From an uncultured Pseudomonadota bacterium (GTDB lineage: Bacteria > Myxococcota_A > UBA796 > GCA-2862545), in NCBI GenBank assembly GCA_913061235.1, contig CAJXTB010000014.1:1-64000 (forward strand): 64,000 nt of DNA, given 5' to 3'. Position 1 is the first letter of the stretch, and every line of letters starts with the position of its first letter. A program made the translations under genes and the position numbers. Below, piece after piece: positions 16,418 to 25,489 of the stretch. The notes below the pieces were generated by a model. It searched no databases. It worked only from the letters and a program-made list of their open reading frames with translations, and was not told where the DNA came from.

Positions 16418-19087
16418 ATGCCCACTTACCGCGTGCTCACCAGCGTACTGCTGCTCGCCCTCATCGCCTGTTCTGACAAAGAGCCGGTGGACACAGACCC
16501 GTCCACAGAGGCCGAGCCAGCAGACGCAGACTCCGACGGTTTTTCGGTGGAGACCGACTGCGATGACACCAACGCGGACATCAACCCAGATGCAGAAGAA
16601 CGCTGCAACGGTGTGGACGACGACTGCGACGGGGGGATGGATACCAACGCTGTCGACCCTGTGTTCTGGTACGGAGACAGCGACGGTGACGGATTCGGTG
16701 ATGCGACAGCGGTGGTCGTCGCCTGTGAGGCTCCGGCGGGTTTCCAGGCAGACAACACCGACTGCGACGACACCAATGTGGACGTACACCCCAATGCCGA
16801 TGAGCTGTGCAACGCCTTCGACGACAACTGCGACGGTGTCGTGGACACGGACGCCGTCGACCGACCGTCTTGGTATGTAGACGCAGACTACGACCGGTTT
16901 GGTGACCCCAACGCGCTCGTTCTGGCCTGCGTCGCCCCCAACGGGACCCGTGCAGACAACACCGATTGCGACGACACCGACCCCGCCGTCCGCCCAGACG
17001 CCGAAGAGGTCTGCAACGGGGTGGATGACAACTGCGATGACGTTGTAGATACCGACGCCGTAGACCGTGTGCTCTGGTACGCCGACGCCGACGATGATGG
17101 CTTTGGCGACCCGACCCGTGAGGTCTTGGCCTGCGAAGGGGGGATGGATACCGTCGCGGACAACACCGACTGCGACGACAGTGAGCCTGCCGTCAATCCA
17201 GTGTCGCCCGAGGTGTGCAACGGGGTGGATGACAACTGCGACACCTTCACAGACACCGATGCTATCGACCGCGTCGCCTACTACACAGACTCAGATGACG
17301 ACGGATTTGGTGCTGCGGGCGCATCGACCCTCGCCTGTGACGCACCGGCCAATACCTCTGCCGACAACACCGACTGTGACGACGGCTCACCCATGGTCAA
17401 TCCCGTGGCTGCCGAGCGCTGCAATGGCATTGACGACGACTGTGACACCCTCACGGACGAGGGCGTGCCCACAGATGGCGCGGGGTGTGCCGAGCCTGCC
17501 GAACCTGTCTTTCCAGACACGGTCTCCACGATTCAAGTGGCTATCCGAACCGGCCCCAACGAGTTTAACGGGACGGGTGGAGGCGCTAGAGCCTGCCTAG
17601 CTTCTGGGTTTTGCTATGATCTGAACCATCCCAAGTGGAACGACCGCGAGCCCGGTGTTGTGGACGTGTACACCATTGAGAACGTGGACCAACCGAGAGC
17701 GTCCTTCGACTCTTTCTCCCTCGCCCAGACCAGCAATGGCACCGACCAGTGGCGCCCTTCCTGCATCCAGGTCCTGTTCGACGGCGAGCTGATGTACTGC
17801 AACGACACCATCACCCACGCCTTTGGCAATGAGTCTAACGACGACGGCATGAGCTGGTCCGACCCCGATGGTCTGACCGTGAGCTGCGACACGTGCTTCG
17901 ACGACTCGCTGACCCATGGTCCCATTGTTGGCGCGACGACTCCGGACTCTGCGCGTCTGTGGCTACGAACCAGCTCTACAGAGCGAACCGCGATTCGAAT
18001 CGGCACCAGCGAAGACGCCCTGGAAGATGTCAGCCCCGTTGCCATTGCCTACCCATCCGCGAGCACCGACCACACCGTAGTGACGCATATTCAGGGCCTC
18101 AGCGCATCCACCACCTACCACTACGATGTCGAAGTCAACGGCGTTCGCCACGGTCCGTGGTCGTTCCAGACCCCCCGAGGCACCGACGTACCCGGTCACA
18201 CCCGACTCGCGTTCGGCTCGTGTGCCAAGTTCGATGAACAGCCCATTTTCTCGGCATTGTCCGACTACGACCCCGACCTGTTCCTGTTCGTCGGTGACAA
18301 CCACTACGGCAACACTGCCGAGCTGGGTGACCTACGGCAGTTCTACCGCTGGGCACACGAGCGACCCTTCCGTGCCGAGTTCATGCAGACACGGTCCATT
18401 CTCGCCACCTGGGACGACCATGACTACGTGGACAACAACACCGACGGCAACGCGGTCGGGAGGGAGACTGCCCTGCGCGTCTTCCGTGAGTATTGGGCCA
18501 ATCCATCCAGCGGAATCCCGGGCACAGACGGCACGTTCTTCACCCACAGCTGGGGAGATGTGGACATCTTCATGCTCGACACGCGGTACTGGCGTGGCCG
18601 TGATGGCACAATGCTCGGCGCTGTTCAATACGCCTGGCTGATCGATGCTCTGCGGACCTCGAGTGCGCCGTTTAAGTTCGTGGTCAGCGGGACTCAGGTC
18701 AACGCGACGAGCCATGATGACGCGTGGAATGCGTATCCGGACTCGCGGGTGGTCCTTCTCGAAGACATCGCTGAGTACGGTATTGACGGTGTTGTTGTTC
18801 TCGCGGGTGACATTCACCGGTCAGAGATGCACATGATTCCTGGAGTGGACGGCAGCTACGATGTGCCCGAACTGTCGAGCTCGGCGTTGGCGAACACCGC
18901 AGGGAATGACTGCAGAACGAAAGAGGGAATGTTCTTCTGTTATGACGATGGAACCAGCTTTATTGGTCTGGATGTTGACTCCACCTTGGACAATCCCAAG
19001 CTCACTGTCACCGTGTTTGCTGAAGACGGAAGCCCGCTCGTAGACAGCGGAACTGTCTTCTTTGCCGAGGAACTGACTGTCCCATAG
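16418..19087 (+). CDS. Lipoprotein fusing MopE-type metal-binding repeats to a PhoD-like phosphatase
   Basis: Protein of 889 residues with lipobox Cys at 18. Residues about 35-355 hold five putative metal-binding repeats of the MopE kind (NGVDDNCD with preceding DxDGDGFGD loops). Residues about 365-480 form a PLAT-like beta domain. Residues about 495-590 match the N-terminal Ig-like domain of PhoD/purple-acid phosphatases. Residues about 590-889 are the PhoD metallophosphatase: FGSC near 598, GDNHYGN near 626, TWDDHDYVDNN near 664 and GDIHRSEM near 797. It should cleave phosphate mono- or diesters outside the inner membrane. PhoD enzymes use Ca and Fe, so an attached calcium-binding region is notable. 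The gene starts 96 bp from the divergent 13772-16321 gene. Confidence 0.88.
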   Translation: MPTYRVLTSVLLLALIACSDKEPVDTDPSTEAEPADADSDGFSVETDCDDTNADINPDAEERCNGVDDDCDGGMDTNAVDPVFWYGDSDGDGFGDATAVVVACEAPAGFQADNTDCDDTNVDVHPNADELCNAFDDNCDGVVDTDAVDRPSWYVDADYDRFGDPNALVLACVAPNGTRADNTDCDDTDPAVRPDAEEVCNGVDDNCDDVVDTDAVDRVLWYADADDDGFGDPTREVLACEGGMDTVADNTDCDDSEPAVNPVSPEVCNGVDDNCDTFTDTDAIDRVAYYTDSDDDGFGAAGASTLACDAPANTSADNTDCDDGSPMVNPVAAERCNGIDDDCDTLTDEGVPTDGAGCAEPAEPVFPDTVSTIQVAIRTGPNEFNGTGGGARACLASGFCYDLNHPKWNDREPGVVDVYTIENVDQPRASFDSFSLAQTSNGTDQWRPSCIQVLFDGELMYCNDTITHAFGNESNDDGMSWSDPDGLTVSCDTCFDDSLTHGPIVGATTPDSARLWLRTSSTERTAIRIGTSEDALEDVSPVAIAYPSASTDHTVVTHIQGLSASTTYHYDVEVNGVRHGPWSFQTPRGTDVPGHTRLAFGSCAKFDEQPIFSALSDYDPDLFLFVGDNHYGNTAELGDLRQFYRWAHERPFRAEFMQTRSILATWDDHDYVDNNTDGNAVGRETALRVFREYWANPSSGIPGTDGTFFTHSWGDVDIFMLDTRYWRGRDGTMLGAVQYAWLIDALRTSSAPFKFVVSGTQVNATSHDDAWNAYPDSRVVLLEDIAEYGIDGVVVLAGDIHRSEMHMIPGVDGSYDVPELSSSALANTAGNDCRTKEGMFFCYDDGTSFIGLDVDSTLDNPKLTVTVFAEDGSPLVDSGTVFFAEELTVP

Positions 19088-19096
19088 GGAAGTCGG

Positions 19097-19804
19097 ATGA
19101 TGACTCGCTGCCTAAAGCTGTCCGCTGCCCTTGTGCTCACCACTGGCTTGGCGGGGTGTGCGTTTCGAACGCTGGCCACCGCACCAGAACCGGCGCGGAG
19201 TCGGTACGTGGTGACACCATCATCGCTGTGCACCGCCGAGCAGGCCTTGCAGGCCATCGACGCCCGCTTGGCGAGCAATCCCAGCCTCGCTGGTACTGCA
19301 GCCGTGACAGACGGGAGCGTTGTGGTGGAGGTTGTTGTCCACGACGACCCCGCCGCGATGGAGCTTCTGTTTGCGCAGTCTCCGTTCGCTGTGGAGGCGC
19401 AAGACGTCACATTGTCTCCCGATGACCGACTTCCCTCCGACCGTTCCGCTGTGCGGAGTCCAGATGGACAAGGGTTTGTCGTCATTGGGCTTCCCAAGGT
19501 GTTCGGCATGCACGTGGTGTCGGCGTCGGCGAGCGTCGCTGGAGACGCCACCGGTGTTGTGGACGTTCTCCTCAACGACGAGGGCACGCAGGCACTCGCT
19601 GAGCTGACCACCGAGCGAATCGGGCAGCCGCTGCTGCTCACCGTCGATGGGGTGGTGTGGACCACGCTCACGCCACAGATGCCCATCACCAACGGCCACG
19701 CCCAGCTCATCGTTCCCAATCGAGACACCGCCGAAGCCCTGGCAGCCTCCATCGCTGTCCCCCTGATGCCGTGCTTGGTCACCGTGGTCTCCGAAGGGGA
19801 CTGA
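19097..19804 (+). CDS. Lipoprotein with SecD P1-head-like domain
   Basis: Protein of 235 residues with lipoprotein signal ending LAGC. The C-terminal half (LNDEGTQALAELTTERIG, then LLLTVDGVVWTTLTPQ and INGHAQL-type strand) follows the pattern of the SecDF P1 head subdomain: a helix ending in an L/T-rich turn, then a buried strand and a proline. The transmembrane part of SecD is absent. It lies 9 bp after the PhoD fusion, so the two may be cotranscribed. It may be a periplasmic chaperone-like or binding module; this is an inference from fold only. Confidence 0.65.
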   Translation: MMTRCLKLSAALVLTTGLAGCAFRTLATAPEPARSRYVVTPSSLCTAEQALQAIDARLASNPSLAGTAAVTDGSVVVEVVVHDDPAAMELLFAQSPFAVEAQDVTLSPDDRLPSDRSAVRSPDGQGFVVIGLPKVFGMHVVSASASVAGDATGVVDVLLNDEGTQALAELTTERIGQPLLLTVDGVVWTTLTPQMPITNGHAQLIVPNRDTAEALAASIAVPLMPCLVTVVSEGD

Positions 19805-19875
19805 CGTCTACCGAAACTCAACCTGATGGATGGGTATAGGTGAGCACAAGAGGGTGGCGGACACGCGAGGTGGAC

Positions 19876-20487
19876 ATGCTGCGAGTGCTAGCGGTGGCTG
19901 TGGGGATGCTCGGTGCAACGGCGCGTGCCGAGGCGCCTCTGCGTGCGGATGTTGGCGTGTGGACCGGTCTTGTTCACAGCAACGCCCCGGTGACGCCAGC
20001 GCTCGGCCTGACCACCGCACTGCGCTGGAAGGGGGCCGTGTCGCTGCGTCTGCGTGGTGGGTTCATGCCTCACCTACGAACGAACACGATTGCGGACGCT
20101 CGCCCCCGGCAGCTTCACAGCACTGAGCAGTCGATGGCGGACATCTCCCTGCTCTTTGAGCCAATCCTCATGGACGTTGTGGGCTGGAATGGCCGCATTC
20201 ACCTCGGCGTTGGCATGGGCGTCGTCCACACCCGTGACGACCTCGAGACCACGCAACGCCAGGATGACCCCAGCGCCATTGTCGTTCAGAGTCAATGGCA
20301 CCCAACCGCGAGCTGGACAGTCGGCCTGTCTGGGCCTCTGAGTCGCCATGTAGCGGTGTCGTTTGACGTGGCTTCGCTGAACTATGTCGAGACCGTACAG
20401 GTGTGGCCCGAGGTGCGACGGCCGCTCATCACAAGCGTGTCGCTCCTGATTCGACCGTCCCGTGAGAGGCGTCCGCTGCACGACTGA
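19876..20487 (+). CDS. Outer-membrane beta-barrel-like protein (paralogue B)
   Basis: Protein of 203 residues from the ATG at 19876, which has GAGGTGG just upstream and gives a Sec signal ending ATARAE. It is a close paralogue of the gene at 13136, with the same opening APLRADVGV, the central MDVVGWNGRIHLGVG, and QWHPTASWTVGLSGP; both end in basic tails. The two copies are 6 kb apart, so the duplication is not tandem. Function unknown. Confidence 0.72.
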   Translation: MLRVLAVAVGMLGATARAEAPLRADVGVWTGLVHSNAPVTPALGLTTALRWKGAVSLRLRGGFMPHLRTNTIADARPRQLHSTEQSMADISLLFEPILMDVVGWNGRIHLGVGMGVVHTRDDLETTQRQDDPSAIVVQSQWHPTASWTVGLSGPLSRHVAVSFDVASLNYVETVQVWPEVRRPLITSVSLLIRPSRERRPLHD

Positions 20488-20530
20488 GGTCTTGGTCTTG
20501 GGCGAGCATGTTTCGGTGGAAATCGGACGA

Positions 20531-20573
20531 CATTCGTAAATATCCGAATGGCTTCATTCGTACTCCTAAGTAC
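20531..20573. promoter_or_regulatory. Palindrome-rich leader, possible operator
   Basis: CATTCG-N8-CGAATG spans 20531-20550 and a third CATTCG lies at 20555-20560. It is followed by GTAC-N6-GTAC at 20560-20573. The region is AT-richer than its surroundings and sits just before the gene at 20590, so an operator is plausible. Confidence 0.35.
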
Positions 20574-20589
20574 AACAATGGAGGAACGA

Positions 20590-21105
20590 GTGTCGACGAT
20601 TGGTGTAGGGCGTGCCTTTCGCAACCAGGACCGTTTGGCGCGCGAGCGTCGTGAGCGGCAAGAGCAAACGGTGGACGGTCAGCGGAGCCGTCGTGGGTCT
20701 TCGGGGGGTGTGGCCCCTGTCAGTGCGCAAGCCGTTGTTGACGAGGTAGCCACGTCGTTCGACAACGCAGTGAGTGCATCGCGTCGGTACAGTGCCTTCG
20801 CTGTGTTGGTGACGGTTGTCCCGCTGTGCGTCGTTGCGCTGGCGTTTGCACACCCCATCGGAACGCCCATGGGCATCAAGGCCATGGGCGGGTTCGTCAT
20901 GATCATCGTGTTCGGCCTGCTCAGTGCGCTGGGTGCCGTGCTGTTGGCGGCTCAGGGGCTGCGTGAGCTGGACGGTCTGGCGCGGTGGACGGACCAACCC
21001 CTTCCAGCCGGCTCGCTGCTCCTTGCCCGCGCGACAATGGCAGTTGTGGCGCTGACAGGCGGTGTGGCTTGTCTTGCCTTGGTCGCGCGGCTGTTGATCT
21101 TATGA
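20590..21105 (+). CDS. Small integral membrane protein
   Basis: Protein of 171 residues from the GTG at 20590, which has GGAGG about six bases upstream; the ATG at 20578 lies within that ribosome site. Residues 1-50 are highly charged and Arg-rich (ARERRERQEQ), probably cytoplasmic. Three hydrophobic segments follow, near residues 68-88, 96-120 and 145-168. No family recognised. The topology (cytoplasmic basic tail and three helices) fits a small anchor or regulator. Confidence 0.62.
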   Translation: MSTIGVGRAFRNQDRLARERRERQEQTVDGQRSRRGSSGGVAPVSAQAVVDEVATSFDNAVSASRRYSAFAVLVTVVPLCVVALAFAHPIGTPMGIKAMGGFVMIIVFGLLSALGAVLLAAQGLRELDGLARWTDQPLPAGSLLLARATMAVVALTGGVACLALVARLLIL

Positions 21106-21164
21106 CCAACATCGTGGGACCTCACTCTCGCGTCGTTGGAATGCGAGGTGGTCCGCTCCAGACG

Positions 21165-21208
21165 AAAAAAATCCGGGAAGGCATGCAGTGTGCAGCGCTT
21201 CCCGGATT
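21165..21208 (-). terminator. Intrinsic terminator of the cystathionine beta-synthase gene
   Basis: An 11-bp perfect stem (21170-21180 with 21198-21208, AATCCGGGAAG paired to its complement) is followed on the minus strand by seven T residues (complement of the A run at 21165-21171). It sits 15 bp after the stop of the minus-strand gene at 21223. Confidence 0.88.
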
Positions 21209-21222
21209 CCTTCGACCTGCTG

Positions 21223-22596
21223 TCACGCGCCGACGCGAGCCACGTGGTCGATCAGGTCAATGCGCGTGATGACGTCCACAAGCTTCTTGCCGTCCATGAC
21301 TAGGCCAATGCGGCAGCGGCGCAGCAAGTCGCTGGCAACGGTCACTTCGGTGTCACGGGACAAGGTGCAGTAGTCGTTGTCGGCGAGCTGGTCGACGTTG
21401 GCGCTCTTGGGACCGTTGCGGAGTGCGGCTTCCAACAGCTTGGCTTCGTGGATGACGCCAACCACGGAGTCTCCCTGAATGACGGGAAGCTGGCTGATGC
21501 CGTGGGTCTTCATCAGGCCAATGGCTTCAATGAGGCCGGTGTTGGGAGTGGCGGTGATGATCTCGCGTGGGCCTCCGGCGTCTAGGACGTCGGCGACGGT
21601 GCCGAGAGTAGGCGTTGGGTCGAGGTAGCCCTTCTCTTCCATCCAAGCGTCGTTGTAGATCTTGGAGATGTAGCGGCTTCCGTTGTCCGGCAGCAAGACG
21701 ACGACGTTCTGGCCGGCAACGTCGTTGTTGCGAAGCCACTTGATTGCGCCCACGACTGCGGAGCCGCAAGAACCACCAACGAACAAGCCTTCTTCACGAG
21801 CGAGACGGCGAGTCCATACGAAGGACTCTTTGTCCTCTACGCGAACCACATCATCGACGTACTGGAAGTCCATGGTGGTCGGCAGGAAGTCTTCGCCGAT
21901 GCCTTCCACAACGTAGCTGAAGGCTTCGGTGAGCTTTCCGGTACGGAAGTAGTCGTAGTAGAGTGAACCGACAGGGTCAATGCCGATAATCTTGATGTTC
22001 GGGTTCTTCTCTTTGAGGTACTTGCCAACACCAGTGACGGTGCCGCCTGTGCCTAGTCCAGCGACGAACACGTCGATCTTGCCGTCCATCTGTTCCCACA
22101 GCTCTGGCCCGGTCATCTCGTAGTGAGCTTTCGGGTTGCTTGGGTTGTGGTACTGGTTGGCAAAGTAGGCGTTTGGAGTCTCTTTCGCGAGACGGCCGCT
22201 GACGCTGTAGTAGCTGCGTGGGTCTTCGGGCTCAACATCCGTTGGGCAGACCACAACCTTGGCGCCGTAGGCACGCAGGGCTGCGCGCTTCTCTTCGCTC
22301 TGCTTGTCAGCAAGCACGAAGATGCACTTGTATCCGAGAGAAGCGGCGACCATTGCCAAGCCAGCACCGGTGTTGCCGCTGGTTCCTTCAACGATGGTAC
22401 CGCCAGGCTTGAGCTCACCAGATGCTTCCGCGTCACGGATGATCTGCAGGGCGATGCGGTCCTTGACCGACCCGCCTGGATTCATGTACTCGACCTTGGC
22501 GTAGAGGTTCGATTCCAAGCCGCGACCCAGCTTATTCAGCTTGATCATTGGGGTGTCACCAACCGCCTCGTACAACGAGTCATAAACCTTGTGCAT
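21223..22596 (-). CDS. cbs: Cystathionine beta-synthase with C-terminal CBS pair
   Basis: PLP enzyme of 457 residues that condenses serine with homocysteine to form cystathionine (transsulfuration). The N-terminal 330 residues are a fold-type II PLP domain: K45 in GGSVKDR forms the Schiff base, EGTSGNTG near 70 and the glycine loop [10 protein letters not shown] bind the cofactor phosphate, and [13 protein letters not shown] is the usual CBS lineage segment. Residues about 340-455 are two CBS modules ([35 protein letters not shown]), likely nucleotide or SAM sensing. There is no N-terminal heme domain. The start lies about 90 bp from the divergent pantothenate kinase gene. Confidence 0.95.
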   Translation of the reverse strand: MHKVYDSLYEAVGDTPMIKLNKLGRGLESNLYAKVEYMNPGGSVKDRIALQIIRDAEASGELKPGGTIVEGTSGNTGAGLAMVAASLGYKCIFVLADKQSEEKRAALRAYGAKVVVCPTDVEPEDPRSYYSVSGRLAKETPNAYFANQYHNPSNPKAHYEMTGPELWEQMDGKIDVFVAGLGTGGTVTGVGKYLKEKNPNIKIIGIDPVGSLYYDYFRTGKLTEAFSYVVEGIGEDFLPTTMDFQYVDDVVRVEDKESFVWTRRLAREEGLFVGGSCGSAVVGAIKWLRNNDVAGQNVVVLLPDNGSRYISKIYNDAWMEEKGYLDPTPTLGTVADVLDAGGPREIITATPNTGLIEAIGLMKTHGISQLPVIQGDSVVGVIHEAKLLEAALRNGPKSANVDQLADNDYCTLSRDTEVTVASDLLRRCRIGLVMDGKKLVDVITRIDLIDHVARVGA

Positions 22597-22685
22597 ACCT
22601 GCCTCCTGAGTGCTGGCGCCGTAGCGCGTCCGGAGCCCCTGCGCACAGTCCGTGTGTTAGTTCCCGACTCCCCGCGGAGGACAGC

Positions 22686-23603
22686 ATCGCAACGCCATAC
22701 TTGACCATCGAGCGCGCAGCGTGGGCACCCCTTGCATCGTGGGAAATGCCACCGCTCACTCCGGTCGAAGTCGCAGATTTGGAAGGGGTAAATGGGGCGT
22801 TGTCGGTGGACGAGGTGGACCAAGTCTACTTGCCGCTTGCCGGTCTGATTCGCCTGCGGATCGATGCGCATCGCAACCTTGCGCGTAGAGAAGCCAGCTT
22901 CCTCAACCACACCGAAACCCCTGTCCCGTTCATTGTGGGATTGGCGGGAAGCGTAGCGGTCGGAAAATCGACGACGGCACGAGTCTTAGAGACGTTGCTT
23001 CGCCGTGGCCCGCGAGAGCTCACGGTCGACCGTGTGACGACAGACGGTTTTCTGTTGCCGAATGCGGAGCTTGAAAAGCGCGGTCTGCTGCGAAAGAAGG
23101 GCTTTCCAGAGTCCTACGACCAACGGGCGCTGTTGAACTTTGTCCATCAGCTCAAGAGCGGTATACCCACGGTCGAAGCACCGTTGTACAGCCATCAGTT
23201 CTACGACGTGATTCCTGATGAGAGCATGGTGCTCAACCAGCCAGACGTGGTCATTGTTGAGGGGCTCAACGTCTTGCAGACCGGAGTGGGCCCGCGCGCA
23301 TTTGTCTCCGACTACTTTGACTTCTCCTTGTATGTAGACGCGGACCCAGACGACCTACGAACCTGGTACCTCGACCGCTTTCTCCGCCTGCGAGACACCG
23401 CGTTTCGCGACCCCGAGAGCTACTTCCACCGCTATGCCAGCCTGTCTGAGTCCGAGGCTCGACGCACGGCGATGGACTTTTGGTCCAACATCAACGAGGT
23501 CAACCTGGTCGACAACATCTTGGGTACGCGAGAACGGGCAGACTTGATCTTGGAGAAAGGGCCGGATCACTGCATTCGACGAGTGCATCTGCGAAAAGCC
23601 TAA
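22686..23603 (+). CDS. coaA: Type I pantothenate kinase
   Basis: ATP-dependent kinase for pantothenate, the first step of CoA synthesis. The P-loop [23 protein letters not shown], the lid-region [20 protein letters not shown] and EGLNVLQ are all present, as in the E. coli enzyme. The start is uncertain. The family N terminus (TPYL-x-E/DR-x-x-W) begins just after base 22690, and GGAGG at 22676-22680 points to an ATC codon at 22686. No ATG, GTG or other TTG lies in frame nearby, except a TTG at 22701 that would cut into the conserved motif and is 20 bases from the ribosome site. From 22686 the protein has 305 residues. Confidence 0.93.
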   Translation: MATPYLTIERAAWAPLASWEMPPLTPVEVADLEGVNGALSVDEVDQVYLPLAGLIRLRIDAHRNLARREASFLNHTETPVPFIVGLAGSVAVGKSTTARVLETLLRRGPRELTVDRVTTDGFLLPNAELEKRGLLRKKGFPESYDQRALLNFVHQLKSGIPTVEAPLYSHQFYDVIPDESMVLNQPDVVIVEGLNVLQTGVGPRAFVSDYFDFSLYVDADPDDLRTWYLDRFLRLRDTAFRDPESYFHRYASLSESEARRTAMDFWSNINEVNLVDNILGTRERADLILEKGPDHCIRRVHLRKA

Positions 23604-23661
23604 GCAGGCGAGGGTTGAGCAGCCGCGTCTTGGCTACCCAGGACAGACGCCAGAGGAGAAG

Positions 23662-24219
23662 ATGGCCGAGACGCCGTTCGAGTTGGAGGCGTCGCCTACG
23701 CCGTCCCGCGCTGCGGACCCTGACTGCCCGCAGCTCATGAAGGACGCCTTCCAGGTCTGGGAGTGCAGCCTAGAAGGGGACTTCCAGTATCGGCCGCAGC
23801 GTGACGCGGAACCGGACAACACGGAGCGGTTCATTTGCCTTCGTGTTGAGAACATCCTGTTGCGTAGCAACTTCGCGGACATGCTCGAGCGGGAAGACGA
23901 CTTTCCTCGCATGGCCATTTCGTATGGTTTCCGCCACCGGACGGGACAGCGACGGTTCTTCTTCGCAGAGCACAAACAGCCGTTTGCGGTTCCAGTTCCC
24001 TCGGATGTTGGTCCGGCTCATCAGTCGATTTTCTATGACGCCAACCGGATGGACCCCTCAGTGCGATTCACCGAAGAAGCGTGCATTCCGCTGATGGCCA
24101 TTCCGCGGCCCTTCCTGCGAATGGCCCTCAAGGGCATCATTGCAGAGGCCAAAGCCGACGGTATTGGGCGGGTCGATGCCGCCTTCGTAGACGAAGTGAA
24201 TCGTCGCCGAAAGGGGTGA
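23662..24219 (+). CDS. Conserved hypothetical cytoplasmic protein
   Basis: Protein of 185 residues, with AGAGGAG four bases before the ATG. There is no signal peptide or transmembrane segment. The chain is rich in Phe, Arg and Glu, with motifs such as ERFICLRVENILLRSNF and RRFFFAEHKQPFAVPVP, giving a mixed alpha/beta character. No family recognised. It follows coaA by 58 bp on the same strand and could be cotranscribed, but nothing links it to CoA synthesis. Confidence 0.65.
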   Translation: MAETPFELEASPTPSRAADPDCPQLMKDAFQVWECSLEGDFQYRPQRDAEPDNTERFICLRVENILLRSNFADMLEREDDFPRMAISYGFRHRTGQRRFFFAEHKQPFAVPVPSDVGPAHQSIFYDANRMDPSVRFTEEACIPLMAIPRPFLRMALKGIIAEAKADGIGRVDAAFVDEVNRRRKG

Positions 24220-24249
24220 GCCCGCCGTTGAAACGGGCCCGCTAGGTCG

Positions 24250-24278
24250 CGCAAGCTCGGAGAAAACCCGAGCGTGCG
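24250..24278. terminator. Possible bidirectional terminator hairpin
   Basis: CGCAAGCTCGG at 24250-24260 pairs with 24268-24278 with one mismatch and a seven-base loop. It lies between two convergent genes (stops at 24219 and 24291). No strong T run follows on either strand, so termination may be inefficient or Rho-assisted. Confidence 0.45.
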
Positions 24279-24290
24279 AGTCATTTGTGC

Positions 24291-24965
24291 CTAGTCACAC
24301 TGCTCGTTGCTCTGTGCCAAGATGGATTCGAGTTCCGCCGGGGTGAGGTACTGCGCTGTGTAATCGGCGCCTTGACGGCCCAGCTGCGTGGTGTACGACC
24401 GCAGGTGGTTGCGAGAGCCGCACATCAACCGTTCGTAGGTTGTGATGAGTTCCGCGTCATCGGCCCGTACTATGGCGTTGGCAATGTCCACAATGTCCAA
24501 GTCTTCGATGGTTGCACCGACTGTGAGTGCTGCGACCAAGTCGACATCTCCCTGGTCGATTAGCGTTTCGTAGAGCGCCGTCAGGTCAGGATTCGTGAAT
24601 GCCCCTGTGCTGTCATCAACGATGGGGTCTGTCAGGCCTAATCGCAGGATATGGGGCAATAGGGCTTCCATATGGCCCTGCTCGGACTGGCGGATGTTCT
24701 GGAAGATCTGGGTGCCGTACTGGGCGCCGAGTACGTCGTACACGTCTCTCGCGAGCTTCTCTTCTTCGCGGATGAAGAGCAAGTCGGCGCTTTGCTCGCT
24801 CAGAACGTCGTCGGTGTCGGTGTCATCGGTGTCGACGTCATCGGTGTCCGTGTCGGACCCCTCATCTTCGATCTGGGTGCCGTCATCTTGGATGTCGGTC
24901 TCATCGGCGGGGTCTGCTTGGCACGCCAGCAATAGTGCTGGCACAACAACGAGTAGTGAACGCAT
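24291..24965 (-). CDS. DUF2202 ferritin-like lipoprotein
   Basis: Protein of 224 residues. The ATG at 24965 follows GGAGA and gives a lipoprotein signal ending LLLAC. A 45-residue Asp/Thr-rich tether (DTDTDDVDTDDTDTDD) precedes a four-helix DUF2202 domain. The domain keeps the family motifs REEEKLARDVYDVL, SEQGHMEALLP, GATIEDLDIVDI and SRNHLRSY, whose Glu and His residues match a ferritin-like diiron site. A periplasmic or surface iron- or oxygen-handling role is likely for the fold but not proved for the family. Confidence 0.85.
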   Translation of the reverse strand: MRSLLVVVPALLLACQADPADETDIQDDGTQIEDEGSDTDTDDVDTDDTDTDDVLSEQSADLLFIREEEKLARDVYDVLGAQYGTQIFQNIRQSEQGHMEALLPHILRLGLTDPIVDDSTGAFTNPDLTALYETLIDQGDVDLVAALTVGATIEDLDIVDIANAIVRADDAELITTYERLMCGSRNHLRSYTTQLGRQGADYTAQYLTPAELESILAQSNEQCD

Positions 24966-25072
24966 GAACAATCTCCGTATGGGAACCGTTGTCATTACGC
25001 GGAGTCCGGTCAACGTCAGCGTGGCAGGATGTCGCAGCTGTCTGCGACCGAGTGAGAGGCGCCTGCGCTGTG

Positions 25073-25489
25073 TCAGGCCAACGCGACCATGCGTAGAATG
25101 TCGGTGCTGGTGATAATTCCCACCAAGCGGTCTCCGGCGTCTAGCACCGCCAGACTGTGAAACGACCCGGCGGAGAGCTTGTCTGCGGCAAGACGAATGT
25201 CATCGTCTACCCGAACAAACTCTGGTTCCCAGGTCATTAGGTCACGAATGCGGAACTTCGAGTCGAGCCATGCCTTCTCGGTTTCTTCATCTTGGACCCA
25301 TGCGCCGAGGGAGACGCGCGCCAAATCAACCGAACTCACGATGCCTACCAGCACGCCTCGGTCCACGACCGGTAGATGGTGGAAGGTGCTCCCCCTAAGG
25401 GCCTCTAGAACTTCGCTGGGCTTTGCTAGAACGTCAATGCTGACGGGGTCGATGGTCATTAGTTCGCGGACTTTGGCATGCCAGTTCAC
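25073..25489 (-). CDS. CBS-domain pair protein
   Basis: Protein of 138 residues made of two CBS modules and nothing else: VRELMTIDPVSID to VGIVSSVDLARVSL, then RIRDLMTWEPEFVRVD to GIITSTDILRMV. The start is a GTG at 25489 with GGAG about eight bases upstream. Stand-alone CBS pairs usually bind adenine nucleotides as homodimers and regulate partner proteins; the partner here is not evident. The second linker is lengthened by an acidic helix (VQDEETEKAWLDSKF). Confidence 0.88.
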   Translation of the reverse strand: MNWHAKVRELMTIDPVSIDVLAKPSEVLEALRGSTFHHLPVVDRGVLVGIVSSVDLARVSLGAWVQDEETEKAWLDSKFRIRDLMTWEPEFVRVDDDIRLAADKLSAGSFHSLAVLDAGDRLVGIITSTDILRMVALA

